From NCBI GenBank assembly GCA_947650285.1, contig CANTFL010001122.1:62001-126000 (forward strand): DNA of 64,000 nucleotides, read 5' to 3'. Position numbers and translations under genes: made by a program. How positions within the stretch are numbered: the stretch's first letter is position 1; every line of letters starts with the position of its first letter. This document shows positions 42,125 to 54,818 of this stretch, piece by piece. A model generated the notes under the pieces. That model searched no databases and was not told where the DNA came from. It worked only from the letters and a program-made list of their open reading frames with translations. Origin of the DNA: Hyaloperonospora brassicae. Its lineage: Eukaryota; Oomycota; Peronosporomycetes; Peronosporales; Peronosporaceae.

Positions 42125-42800
42125 CGTTCACATATAACGCTTATATCTAGAAGAGGCATGCACGATGTTATTAACGCAAATTCGACGATATGGAGAATGT
42201 TTTTAAACGGTTTGGCGTATAAGCAAATATTATCTGCAAAAATTATCGTCGAAGCGCGATTTTATTGCTCTGTTTGATCATCGTTCTGTGGACAATTTGC
42301 TTTGAATGTGGTGAAGCGAATCGAGAAGTATGATCCTCAGATTGCGTTGCAAATATTTACTAGTTTTGCTGTAGGTGTAAGCCACACCATGAGATACATC
42401 ACACACCGCGATCTTATGCACAGCGATCTTGGGTGACGCAATCTCGTGCACCGAGATCTGGGGATAATGAAGTCAAGGTTATCTGTCGTGGACCACCGGA
42501 TACGATGAAAGATCAAATCTCGACAGCACATTGCGACACTAGGTGATCCACCCTAAGAAATGGAATGGGCACAGCCAATGGCTCAGACCTTGTTTGGATA
42601 CCTTCTAATGCAAAAATAATTTACTTCTTCGTGCGCAAGTTTTTTTTCTATTTCCGGCTAGGATTGTTTGGCCTCCCGACGTCTAAAAAGATCAACCAAC
42701 CACCAAGAAGATCATTTCTGGATTATTTGGCCAGAAGTGCAAGATTTCTTCAAAACTCATTAACTGAGAATGAACGCGGAGTGCAAGTTCGCAAGACGTT
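42125..42800 (+). pseudogene. Possible decayed protein kinase fragment
   Basis: Across stops and frame changes the plus strand reads pieces resembling a kinase domain: GMHDVINANSTIWRM (like the hinge/helix D region of oomycete TKL kinases), then a helix followed by YITHRDLMHSDLG and RNLVHRDLGI, two HRDL-like catalytic-loop sequences. Expected P+1 and helix F residues are weak (GDPP, EMEWAQPM). No reading frame is open through it. It may be chance enhanced by the HRDL duplication; low confidence. Confidence 0.3.
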
Positions 42801-45800
42801 TTAAGTACAAACGTCTCGCAAATCAAGCATTAATTTTGGACAAGGAGACCTCGCAAAGATCAGGGTGACTCATATCGAGCACCCTACAAGTATACCTGTG
42901 GTCCTGTAAGGATTTCCATACGATCACCAACCCATATTAAGAAACTTCAGGTTTTCCATCGACGAGAGTCCACCTGGAAGAGTGCAGCCCGCCCTATCGA
43001 CGGGTACACAAGCTTATGAAGGAAACGTAATACACGAATACGTAGTACCCCCTCCGATAGTCAATAGTCTGGATGCCAGTGGAGAGTCGGGATTTCAAGA
43101 AATTTGTAATCACCGCTTCATCGCAATATAATAGTAAAACAAATGGTTGTTACCGAAAGGATGAACCTTGCTATATTTTACTGTAAAGTGGGGACCATTC
43201 TCGGAGATGATAACCACAGGCAAAGTATTTTGACGAAACAACTAATCCATACACGGCCTAACTGTATCTTCGCCATCGATGGGCCTGGCATAGCCGCTAG
43301 GTGATCCATCTTGCTATACATGTCAGCAATATGACTATACTTATCTCATAATTTAAATATATTGCTAGGCCAAACACAAAGTCCTTTGGATATCGTAGCA
43401 AGTGGCGCAGCCGCGTAAGATGAGATAAAAATCCTCGCCGACATGTTTTTCGGGTACATACATATGTGTCTGCCCACTTCTTGATCTTGTGGTACCAGTT
43501 ACGTTGGCTCAGTGAGCCATACTTTTCACGACTAGCGACATGCACCGTATCGTGTTCCTTATCGAGGGTTCGATAGTTGAGCTACTTATAATGCCGAAAA
43601 CGATACAAGAATTATCCTCAACATCTTGTCGCTGGCACGAAAGGCCTTGATTTATAAAACTATATTGTAGTTTTTCTCGTAAACTTACCTACGAATTTAT
43701 GTCAGCGTAAACTCTTTGCTTTTTATAGCATGTAGTATAGCTATACAATGATAGTCGCGAGCTCGAGACTGAATGCATTTAAGTTAGCCATGGACTATGA
43801 CAGAGTTGTTATATGATCCAAATTTGGTCAGTTCTGCGAGACAACGCCTCGTTCAATGCGCTTTGCTTACTCAGCGTGAACTTATCCTCAAGCTTATATT
43901 TGGCAAAGAAAGATAGTTAAATCATCTCTGATGAGTCGAAGTGACTGGGTCGCAGTAAGTAATCGTTACAAATTACAACTAGGCTAGAGAAAGGCAGAAT
44001 AATTCTTACATTTACTACATCATACCACATGGAAAGGTTATTTATAGTGAATATAATAGATCTTCTCTACGCTTGAACACGCGGAATATATACGCCACAA
44101 CGCTCTCATGACCATCAATTTTCATTGGTAGTAAATCACAGTCAATGGCAAAGCCAGGAGCGTCAAGACGACGCTGAAGGGCCTATAAGTATCTAGCAAA
44201 GCCAATACCGAGACCAAAAGAATCTGTATAGTACTTCTGCACATTGTTTTTTTGTTTGCTGGTCCAGCACCTATCCAATTCCTTTATAATAAGACTAGGT
44301 AATGGCTGCGCCATGTCTGCGTAATATGCGCTGTACCTGTGTAGGTCTTTGTCAAGGTCTCGAATTTTTTATGTGTAAATTAATATCTGAACCTGGTGAG
44401 TCAAATATGGGTTAAATCTTAGCGGAATATAATATAAGGCTCGGGTCTTAATGGGTCAATCTACAAAAAGGATCTCGTCAGCATTAAAGATGTTTATAAT
44501 GCCATAACTTACAGCAAAATCTGTGCATGCTCTCGAGCAAAGATCGTAGTGATCAGTATGAGCGACCACATAGGAAACTAATGCACTAAATGAAGGAATC
44601 AAACAAAAAGCATATTTATCTTACTTTTGCGCATACTCTTGATAAGATTTACGAAATTCTTAAGAGACGATTGGGTGTTGCCGGGTCATAAAACAATTAT
44701 AAGGCATTAGAAGACACCCCAAGTATTTCTTTCATTTTCTAACTCCGGTAAGCGAAATATAAACGGCTTGTATTATCAATTGATTACGACAATCAAGCAA
44801 GCAAGATCACCATGATATATCCGACTATGGTACTTAAAGTACGCTGTTTTTAGGTATTAGTGTCCGGGCCTAAATTGTGGTAGCATATAGCTTATTTTTT
44901 AGCGTGAACAACGGGCCGCTTATCATTTGTCTGACTGGAGCTTGAATTGAGCGTGGAAGGAAGTAAATTTTTCCCGAACACCATTATTACTTCATTGTTG
45001 CAATAAAAACTCACCAATGATGTCACACTTAATCTTTGGAAAAATTTACTACCACCGCGTAGCACAGTACTCAATTCCAAAACAAGTGTATGAAATGGCG
45101 TACGTCTCAATCGATAGGCAGAATTGACGGTAAGTTGTGACGAACCACGTCCTGCAATCCTTCACGTAAAATAATACGGATCGAGCGAAAACTATTTCAG
45201 GTCCAATAAGTGTACTGATCACTAATTTGTGTCTTCAAGGACAGAACTTTTCAGAAACGAGGATAAGTTTGACTCGATATCTGGGCAATCAATTAGCAAG
45301 TGGATCATTTTTTTTACCTTTCAGGCCCGTCTAGCTTTTATACACACATCTCTAGATCTCTCAGAGCACTTTTTGATTCGTCAACTGCACGGCTTACGCT
45401 GCGACTAACATGAGATGCCGCTGTGTTAAAAATGTAAATATTATATCGCCAATAGAAATATGTGTTAAAGCATATGCCTGGCGTCGAACATTTGCCGCCT
45501 GGATACGTTTTCGTCTATGTAATGAATTCACACCTCCTAGAGGTCTGACATAACGTTTCCTAGGTATATACAAATATTAGCTTGCTTTATACGAGACATG
45601 ATGTCTTGAAAGACATCTAACATGTCGATATCGCAGCAAACATATGTCAGCACATTAATACGCGCCGCTTCACCGACATCATCATTTGAGCTCGTCTTAT
45701 GGTGTCTTGGCGTCAGATTGAATATGCTTCCAATATTCATTAATCCAATATTGGTATACGTATCACTCAACGGAGCCCGTGCCGTAACGCTATCAGTCAA

Positions 45801-46724
45801 CGAGTTTTGTCCGAGATTTATCTCGTTGTTACCTTATACATTAGTTATCTATAACGATCTAATATCCACACACCGATGAAATTGGACGTTGACTCACGCC
45901 AAAAGCCCTTTTGTTTTGTAAAATTGATAGGATCAATACTCGCTTAAAGCTGCTGTAGGAGCCCTGTGCGTGGCGAGAAAGGTATACAGACCTCCATTCA
46001 ATCGTTGGCGCTTGACGTTCCAGATATTTTATGCCTAAATATAACCATATACATGGATGAAGCAGCTTTTTGAGATATGCAACCTTCAAAATTTGACGTT
46101 TAGGGATACCGCAATTTTTGAACAGTGACACGCGTCACTGATTTAAGACAAATGGAGCCGGTCTCACTAATTTACACATTCAGTGTGTTGGCACATTGCT
46201 GAAGTCTTCTAGGAAATATGTCGACCATAGATCCTTGATGCTCCTACATAATTCGGTGCTTCAGCATATTGCTGGCTCATTTTCAGTGAAGAACGCCGAA
46301 TAGATCTTCTTTATTCTACTTACATTTTGTCCATCAGCATATTGGTGAACTTGTGTTCGACAAAGTCAAGCGTATTTCTTGATGATCCAAAATTGATTAA
46401 AATTGTCCAAATGTTGGTATACCCTTTTATAGTATCTCTTGAAACATGAACGCATGGCTTTCACACACGTACCGTTTTTAAAGCTCAAATGTCTGAAGGT
46501 TATGTCTCTTTCCCCGCATCAATTTGAGCCACAACAGTACCTATATTTCCCAGTAAGGAGCCTCACACCTACTGGAAAATGACGTTTTCTTAACACTCTA
46601 TAGTGTAAAATAAATTTTATAGTTTTACAAATTAACGAGCTTGACGACTCGGGTTACAAGTGGAAATCGGTAATATAGACTGAAGCTACGATTTAGACAC
46701 GACGAATAGAAACCTCAGTTGAAA

Positions 46725-46835
46725 CTCTGTGAGTCAAAGTCGACGAGTCGAAACATACTTAATGAGTCAAACTGAACCCATTGAGTCAGATTAGTTGAGT
46801 CGAAATTGACGACTGCAACTCGACGAGTCGCACTC
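46725..46835. repeat. GAGTC-rich degenerate repeat
   Basis: Six GAGTC occurrences at about 46731, 46744, 46761, 46783, 46797 and 46825, usually followed by AAA or GAA. Related words occur at about 44397, 44450 and 50995-51040. The spacing is irregular (13-28 bp). It may be a decayed satellite or an old tandem-repeat part of a transposon. Confidence 0.5.
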
Positions 46836-47744
46836 AGCAAATAAACTTGACAAGAGGGATTTGGCCAATGAATATCGTCGAGTTCAAATTGACGAATTCC
46901 GCTAGTCGAATAATGATATTCTGAAGTCAAATTAATCGAGAACATCGAAGAGAAAAAACGGGATATAGTAGGAAACCACCTACGTGGTTTTCACTAATAA
47001 GGATTATCGCATAATAAAAAGATCATGATTTTTAGTTCTACGACAAGCGTACACTTTTCGGCAATATTTTGCGTGGACTAGATTATGTCTGCCGTCGGAA
47101 CTCGAGGGGCATAGCTTGGTAAAGATTAAGGCTGGTATCACCAAAAGAGTAAGTCGGTCCGGTGTGGACAATCCCTACCGTTTTGCTTTGAGCCTTGACG
47201 TTCAACGATATATTGAGCTCACCATTTATGTTATAAGTTAAGTGGCAATAAGGTGACCCAATATACTAAATTATATAAGTTTTTGCGTCAATTTAAGGGG
47301 CCTTTGCAACAGGTACTGTAACTCTTCAGTCGATCGTAAACAGCGCTCGAAGAACTGTATAAGCGCGAAAGCGTCGGCTCTCCTAATTTCAAATTGTCGT
47401 GACAGGAACAATTAGGTCAGGAGGCTGCTAAAATCAGTCAGACCTCTATAAATAAATTCTGCGGCTGATCGGGTATGCGCGATTTACAACTACACCCGAA
47501 GGGGACCAACGCGGCAGAATAATGTGTTTACCAACGCTACAGCCCAATTTGACCGAGCGACCGACCAAACTCGGCATTTTGTTGTTTTGGGTGATTTGAA
47601 AGTAAATCATTATTTTTTTATGTATTTACAATAATACTTAGTATCATAATATTGACCTGTGGCAAGTGTTCGGCTCATACGAGCCTGACTCTATTGTGCA
47701 ACTGACAACCTGGAGGCAGGTCTTAGTGTTTCCGCACCATTAAT

Positions 47745-47945
47745 AGGAGGTTTATAGGTACACACCCATTTGAAATAGAGGCCCTCTTTATGTACCGTAA
47801 ACTCTCTAACTAGGCACCGCACACTTATGCATACAAAATGCAACATTAATATTCTTTGCTTTGTACACGCCCCTCCGTAATACAGGCCTCTTTTGTGGCA
47901 CCACACAGCCTTCCGTATGAAATCCGCTCTCATTATCCGGTACAC
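47745..47945 (-). repeat. Left copy of a ~200-bp inverted repeat pair
   Basis: This segment is the reverse complement, at roughly 90 percent by eye, of 49588-49806. Shared blocks include the ends TTTATAGGTACACACCC, the middle GAGGCACCGCACACTTATG-type stretch, and GGATAATGAGAGCGGATTTC. The minus strand holds an open frame shared with the other copy (for example HRILTLHFV-like and SVRCLVRE). It is either a terminal inverted repeat of a 2.06-kb element or a dispersed repeat in opposite orientation. Confidence 0.85.
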
Positions 47946-49587
47946 CGTCCTAATTTTATTTTAAATATCGGTCGATGTCATAAAAGAGCTAACACCATGA
48001 CATTCTTCTTGGTTCGCAGACACGCAGCATATACGAAGTAGTACTTAATTAAGCCCGTCTGTCAACTGTCGTAATGATACTTACACACGCTTTAAGACCG
48101 CCTTTGTCATTCTGGGCACGAACTGTAATACTTAGGTGACACAGTCTGTTCTTCTTCACATTTAGTGGTGGACAAAGTAAACGACTTGTTCAACTGCTTC
48201 GAATGGGCTTTTGAATGCGTTGTCTAAATCCAATGCTGCAGACTTTATTGTACTAAACTACGGTGCGAATACTTTGCGGACACTCACATCAAAATACGTG
48301 CACAAGGGGTCCCGTCTAGTGCAGCATAGCCAAGCTGATGCCAGCAGTGCAGTCAGGTTAAAGATGGTTGCCCTTTATTTCTCGAATAGCCGCTCGAATT
48401 GGATGGATATGTCAGCATTTGTAGACGTATTAACGAGCACTTGAAACCGTTGCTGCTCCTTTCGGGTGTAGCCATGATGTGAGCAACCAGATATAGAGGT
48501 TCATCCAGATATGTAGAAGATTACTTTGAAAAAGGTTAAGGTGTGCGTCGTAATGTGTTTCGATAATTATCCTTTCCCGCGATACATGATGCTGCCAACG
48601 TTGACGATGCTGCCCGAGACATCATAATACTGATCGACAAGGGCGATCGGTAGTCAAATTACACGCTATGACTTGAGAGAAGTCAAACTAGTAAGTACGC
48701 CCCAAACTTTTTCCTGCAGTAATGAGATCGTAGACTCACAAGTGAAAATCTACCAATTCAAGCAGTGACTGATACAAGTTGGATCATGATCCAGCACTCT
48801 TACGAGCACTATAACTATTGACTAGAGCGTCACATTAGCGCCGGCAAGGTAGTGGCGACTTGCTTAGACAAACAATGTACATGTTCTTCTATTGTAGCGT
48901 TGACGCGCGTGCCACAGCAACACGTTCGGGCATACAATATCTATGCTACGGACAATTCTCATATTTTGATGGCAAGACGTAAAGAAAAGTGCAACACGGA
49001 GCCTAGGACAGAGACAGATGATGAACAAGACGTTGTCTCGAGCAAATATCCATGGTCCCGAAGGAGGGATGACCGAATAAATCCGAACGAGTTCTCGCTT
49101 GCTCAGCGATATCGATAACCTCAATGACGCCATACAGCTCTGATCCTTCAGTTTCGATGCCATGACTACAGCCCCCTTCCGACTTTTTACCACCGTCTCT
49201 GCCTTAGGCTATCTTGACGCTGTTTGGCTCGCTTTCATGCTCTTTAAACGGTCCCCTGAAATTGTACGCATACTTATCATAGAACAGAAGCGATACATGA
49301 ATGTATAATGCCTGACGAGAAGCACGTGAATAGAGTTGTTAAATCGCTCGACTTCAGTTACATTAATGTATAGTCAATCGGGAGCCTACAATGTTAAGAA
49401 CTTGGTAGTAGCCTCAGCGCGAGGCAGCATCATCGATTGCCAAAGAAAAAACCGTAAGAAGTGGCAGCAAGCAGTGGCAAATCTTACTGTTTGTATGAAC
49501 CCTATAGACGTATGCTTAATACTCAATCCAAAACAATTTATGATCTTCAAATATGGGAAATGGCAGTATTACGGGTAAGTATATTGG

Positions 49588-49806
49588 GTGTACCGGATAA
49601 TGAGAGCGGATTTCATACGGAAGGCTGTGTGCTGCCACAAAAGAGGCCTGTATTACGGAGGGTGTGTACAAAGCATAGAATATTAACATTGCATTTTGTA
49701 TTCATAAGTGTGCGGTGCCTCGTTAGGGAGGTTACGGTACTTTAGGAGGGGCCTCCATTTCAGGTGGGTGTGTACGTATCAGAGGGTGGGTGTGTACCTA
49801 TAAATC
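49588..49806 (+). repeat. Right copy of the ~200-bp inverted repeat pair
   Basis: The inverted counterpart of 47745-47945. It carries an additional about 28-bp insertion near its outer end, in which GGTGGGTGTGTAC is repeated. The same peptide stretch as in the left copy (SVRCLVRE) is encoded. About 1.6 kb of non-coding AT-rich DNA lies between the copies. Confidence 0.85.
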
Positions 49807-52561
49807 TCCCATAAATATTGTCGAATATCGGGTTATTGCTTGTCATTTTAAGGCTTATATTTAATAGTCGTCTATAGTATTGTCAAGGTTCACAGGATCA
49901 GACATGTAAGACGCCACTAATGTCATAGATCTTTAGCGGTACCCATCTATCCATGTCTATCTGGATTAGAAGTAAACTCGGCGCTCGAACTATCAACTCG
50001 GCCTCTGTAAAGTTAATGGGGTATAACTACAAAACTTAGTTTGGCATTGCCAGTACAAACCCTCCAGAAAACCGGTCACGTGGAGCACCTCAGGAAGAGG
50101 ACCAATCTGCATTGCAGTAATAGGTGTTCTCAACAATTGCTCATTTGCAAAATTCCGCCCTTACCCTGACGGGTAATTAGGAAGCTTGAATGAACGCGAT
50201 ATGCCTGACTAGAAGGCGCAGAAATACGTGCAGCAACTGTAAATCGAGCGATTGTCGTGCAGAAATTACAGTCTGAACTGACGTGCTGCACGAAACGGCT
50301 CATTCTTCAGCTCCTCCATCAAGCTTGGAGACAGCCAGCGATTCAGGTTGCTGCTCTATAGAGGCCATACCATGGGGCGATAATCGCAGTATGATTCCCA
50401 CAGTAGCTGAAAAACCTGCCACTACCTCTCAAAAACCATGGTTGGAATATACCTGATATATTGGGTCGTTTGCGTACCCGAATATACCTCACTAATCCAA
50501 CCTATAGAGACCATATCAGATTTCATGCCCAATGTGACCCCTCGGATCGAGAAGGTAAGGTTCTTTCGATCCTTCTCGTATATTTCTTAATGACCAATTT
50601 AAAAGAACGCGGCTAGCCTCTTTGTCCAGTACAGACACACAGAGTGTTTGCATATCCAACGTCATTTGGCCTTACGATCTGCCCTACCATGGACGGCTTA
50701 TATCGTATATATCCATCAAGATGTATTCTCAGCACTCTTAAGCCATTTTTATACCATAAGTTAACATGATCTCGACCCGAACCTTCGATCATAATTATTA
50801 ATCGCGATATTTTAAGCCTCAGAGAGATGAGTGACGCGTCTCATCTTCAATGAGGAGCAGTCTATATAGCCTCAAACGCAGATCTCGACTACAAGGTGTA
50901 CAAAGGAGTGCAACAAAGTGTAGAGGGGATACCACAGCTATTTGCATGAGGAAGGCTTAAGACTAAGTAGCTTCTTAGTTCATATAACCAATATGGACTT
51001 AACGAGTCGACCTATATAAATACTTGAGACTCAATAGGTCAAAAAGATCACATAGTTATCAGTCCTGATCTCAACGGTCTAAACTTAATCATCAAATAGG
51101 CAGCACAAGAAGCTCAAGAGTTGATGTCTTAATTTGGTCTACAAGGTCTTGTATATATACATACGTTTTGGCAAGGCATGTTGTATAGTTGAATCCATAT
51201 GCAAGCTCACATTTATAGTATATTTTATTACAATGATATAATTTTGATTTAGACTTATATGTGAGCTTTACGTAGTTGATAATTGAACTTAATGTATATG
51301 TCAGGTGAGCGATACGCCTCCAACCCCAGAAAGCGTGCTTATTACGGCACTGATACACATAAGTGGTACAGTATAAGGTACATATAGACATACCGTTGTT
51401 TTTACCACCAAAAGCACAACCGATACGATGAAGTTGTCTTGGCGTTCAGCGGGCTTTACTCGTGCGTCTCATACCCCTGCTCGTCCACTTTGTTGCGCCG
51501 CGATAGTAGGCATTCAGTCCCATATTATACATCCATGGTTTATTTTCTTCGTATATTCTCCATCTTGTAGTACATTTCTGTATCCATCGGTGCAGAAAAC
51601 TTACTTGTGGATTATTTTTGTGCCATTTTTTCTCCTTGTAATATATTATCACAGATCGATCGCAATTTTTACCGAAAATCCGTTGTAGCGCTTACCCCTG
51701 TTAAATGTGCGTACCTAATGTACACATACAGGTATCCCTCTGATATCATTTGTCCTCGATGAACACATTTATATAAGTTAGCAGAGATAACAAGTTATCG
51801 GATTATAGTGGCCTCATGAATATACTGTAGTAAAATCAATAATTAGAAAATTTCAATCGAATTTTTTTGCTGGGATTAGGTGATGATCTGTGTAAATGCA
51901 TTATAGAATAAGATTATACTGTACGAGTATGTTTCAGTATAAACAAGTGTGTATTGATTGTGTGATGTTGAGATGTTGTACCGCTTCTATGCTTGTAGCT
52001 TAAACAGTCAGGCGTGGTAGCATCATATAGAATTTCACCGATCAGGGAACCGGTACGAGAAAAAGATGAAGTTAAGCTTTCAGGTCCTAATTTATAGGGT
52101 TCATCAGCACTGCATGCCGGCAGTGACGTCCCCTACTTATGGGACGATGACACCGTCAGAGATATAAGTAGGTTATCGCTGTTTTATCTGTTGGCTGGTT
52201 AAATGAATAATTAGAAGAGTGGAAGCACTTACCATAGGAAAAAATAATGCAAATTTATGATCATCACTCTTTAGTTTTCACATTCGCCGTTTTGTGTCTT
52301 TACCTTTTTTATATTGTTCACAACCTCTACCATAACCATCAATCTCTACGCCCAGCCAAACAACCCCCAAAACCAGCGACAAATGAACTATAAAGGACAG
52401 AGCCTAACAAATCAGGGCATTACCCTTCGTTTGTAACATATAATTCATGTCGTGCCTTATGGTAATGGACACATGGCCACCCTGGTCGTTTGCTGAGGCT
52501 ACTTTCTTTGCGAGGTCAAGGTGTAAATTGTTAATGCTGACCGCTGATTGTACTCACACAG

Positions 52562-54140
52562 ATGTTCCAGGCTCGCCTTACCAATGATCAACGACTGCAA
52601 ATTGGCAAATACAAGAATGTTGACATAAGCATGAGCCAGAAGTCTTTGTTGGCCTGTGCGACAAAAGTGCTCAATCTCACCAAGGCCTTGTCACTCGTTT
52701 CTACAAGCAATTTCATCAAGAAACGTACTGATTTGGAGTCTATGGCCTCGAGCAGCCTTAACGCCAAGCGTCAGCGCCTTCTTCAGCACCCAATTGGGGA
52801 GGATGCCGTGATGTTGCGGGTGCTGCAGTGCCAGCATCGTGGAGTATCCTCACGGGGAATCTGATATGCGAAAACCTCGAAGATACGCCGTATCGCTTGG
52901 AATCCCGGATTACGACATCAAGTTCTCTCACGGATGGCTTCAAAAGTTCCAGCAACGATACAATCTCCGTGCAATCCGCATCCACGGGTAAAGCGGATCG
53001 TTTGATATGGATTCTTGAACGAGGCTCTACCCGAGCTGAAGACGTTTATTACCGAATGTCCCCCCCCGTGATGTGTACAAAATGTATGAGACTTGTAAGT
53101 CTGTGCCTTCTTTTGGTTAAAATGGTGTTACCTTGCTGGCATAGCTTTCAAAGGAACGTGTTACAGCATTGATTCGGATAGGATCTTTGACCAGGCAGAG
53201 ATCGAAGGGCACAGAAAGGACAAGGTGAATACTCTATATTTATATTTCTACATCAAATACGAAATCGTCTGCTGACACAATTTATACAGACGCGCATCGC
53301 CGTATCTTTGACCGCAAATGCTGATGGGTCCAATAAGACCCAGCCATACTTCATCGGCCGGGCCAACAAACCGCGATATATCAACAAAAATACACGAAAA
53401 CAGTTTGAGTTTTTACAGGCACAACGGAAAGGCATGGATGACCGGGCAGCCATTTTATAAATGGATTATCGATGTTGACAAATCTATGAAGGTATGTTCG
53501 CTCTCTTTTATTCCTACTAATTTTCACAGTTATCTTGCAAAGATCTGACAAGTGTTTTAGGATCAAGACAGGAATGTTCTCCGTTTAATAGGCAATGCTT
53601 TATCCCACGTTGTGGACGACCTGCAGCTGAACAGCGTCAAATTCAATCTTCTTCTGCCCAAAACGACTCCACATAGTCCAACCAATGGATGCCGGTATAA
53701 CCGCCGCTTACAAAAGGCGTTATCGGCCCTACCATCTTCAGCACGCTCTGGATTGCGACGGACATGGCGACATTGGTGATATCTACAAAGTTGACCAGCT
53801 TTCAGCCATGCGCTGGTCTCTTTCTGTCTGGACAAGTATTTAGGCCAGCACGATCAATAACTGCTTCAACCACACCGGAATCTATGAATATACTGTCATG
53901 GTTTTCATGTCATGTGATGTATTCAAGATTATGGAGGGAGATAACTAGACGTAGGGGGAAGACATAGCTCTGATGAAGGACCTGGAAAACAAGCTCAAAC
54001 AGCTGCCACTCCGCAATCTTATGGCTGTAGAGGATCTACTCAACTCCGCCGGAGAAGAAGAAGAGAGTTTTTAGCCAGAGCTCAGTGATCAAGATTCTCT
54101 AGACGCAGTGCAGGAGGCGGAGCAAAGAGCAGAGGAGATG
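52562..54140 (+). pseudogene. Decayed Pogo/Tigger-like transposase (Tc1/mariner superfamily) with intron-like insertions
   Basis: Read across frames, the plus strand gives in order a CENP-B-type N-terminal helix-turn-helix (LTNDQRLQIGKYKN, AKRQRLLQHP, about 52562-52800), the second HTH (LGIPDYDIKFSHGWLQKFQQ, about 52890-52970), an HG-stop-SGS remnant of the usual HGESGS, and the DDE region (ITECPPRDVYK; RIAVSLTANADGSNKTQP; YRHNGKAWMTGQPF; NALSHVVDD; QPMDAGITAAYK; TINNCFNHTGIYEY). Several frameshifts and stops occur, and the second catalytic Asp reads Gly (IGNALSH). GT...AG-bounded insertions of about 50-70 nt lie near 53096-53145, 53225-53290 and 53491-53561, each joining conserved blocks in frame. 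The acidic tail LMAVEDLLNSAGEEEE follows near 54030. It is certainly non-functional as a transposase. Confidence 0.85.
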
Positions 54141-54818
54141 ACAGTTATAGACAGATTCACCAAGTCGGAGAAAGTCTCCATCTTCGGTAGTGCCTGTTGC
54201 TTGCTTGATCTGTCTTAAAAACCCCACCGTTCTGCGTTCAAGCTTCTCCGCAGCCTAAAGATGACATTCGCAGCGCCAACACCACACAAAGCACCATCGA
54301 TGCATCGCTTGTACAGGTTACATCCTTAAATTTGGTAAAATTTCCCTCTTTGCACATATCTGGCATCTCGGCATTCGTGATAAGGTAGAAGGTAGCGACC
54401 ATAGAACGACCTCGGTGGACGTCCACTCCTAGAAAATAGCAGATGTTATTAGTTACTGGGGGACAAGTTATCAGAGGGAGACCTGTCTCGGCAAAGAGTC
54501 AGCGGTTGAGTTGCTCACTCCAGCGAAACGGACCAAATTATGATATGCATTATATTTAGCAAAGGCGATCACATAAAGAGCACGCACACTGTCCTCGATT
54601 TCCCAAATGTCCTCAGCGACCAATTATGCTGCCCATCATTTAAAAACGTTGTAACCAATCAACCGGCATGAATACATCCACTAAATTATGGGTCAAAAAC
54701 GCATTTCTTAACCAGCGCCGTATTTGCAGCCTCTCCTGCACGCAATTGATGCCCTCTTTTTCTCACATTTGCTCGCTAAGTGTATGTCTACATCATCCAG
54801 CGAGCCGCTTTTCAGCCA

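Larger units (their letters stand above)
36600..54660. other. AT-rich, gene-poor island
   Basis: About 18 kb of strongly AT-rich DNA flanked on both sides by balanced, gene-bearing DNA. Apart from the features listed inside it, no frame exceeds about 120 codons and none has a recognised motif. It contains an inverted repeat pair, GAGTC-rich repeats, a kinase-like relic and a decayed Pogo-like transposase, so it resembles a graveyard of old insertions. Centromeric or pericentromeric DNA is another possibility. I see no copies of a Copia polyprotein, which oomycete centromeres are reported to contain. Confidence 0.7.

Noticed and set aside
37450..51400. Centromere
   Set aside because: AT-richness alone is not evidence, and no Copia-type polyprotein or satellite array of any size is visible. 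Mentioned only as one explanation of the island.
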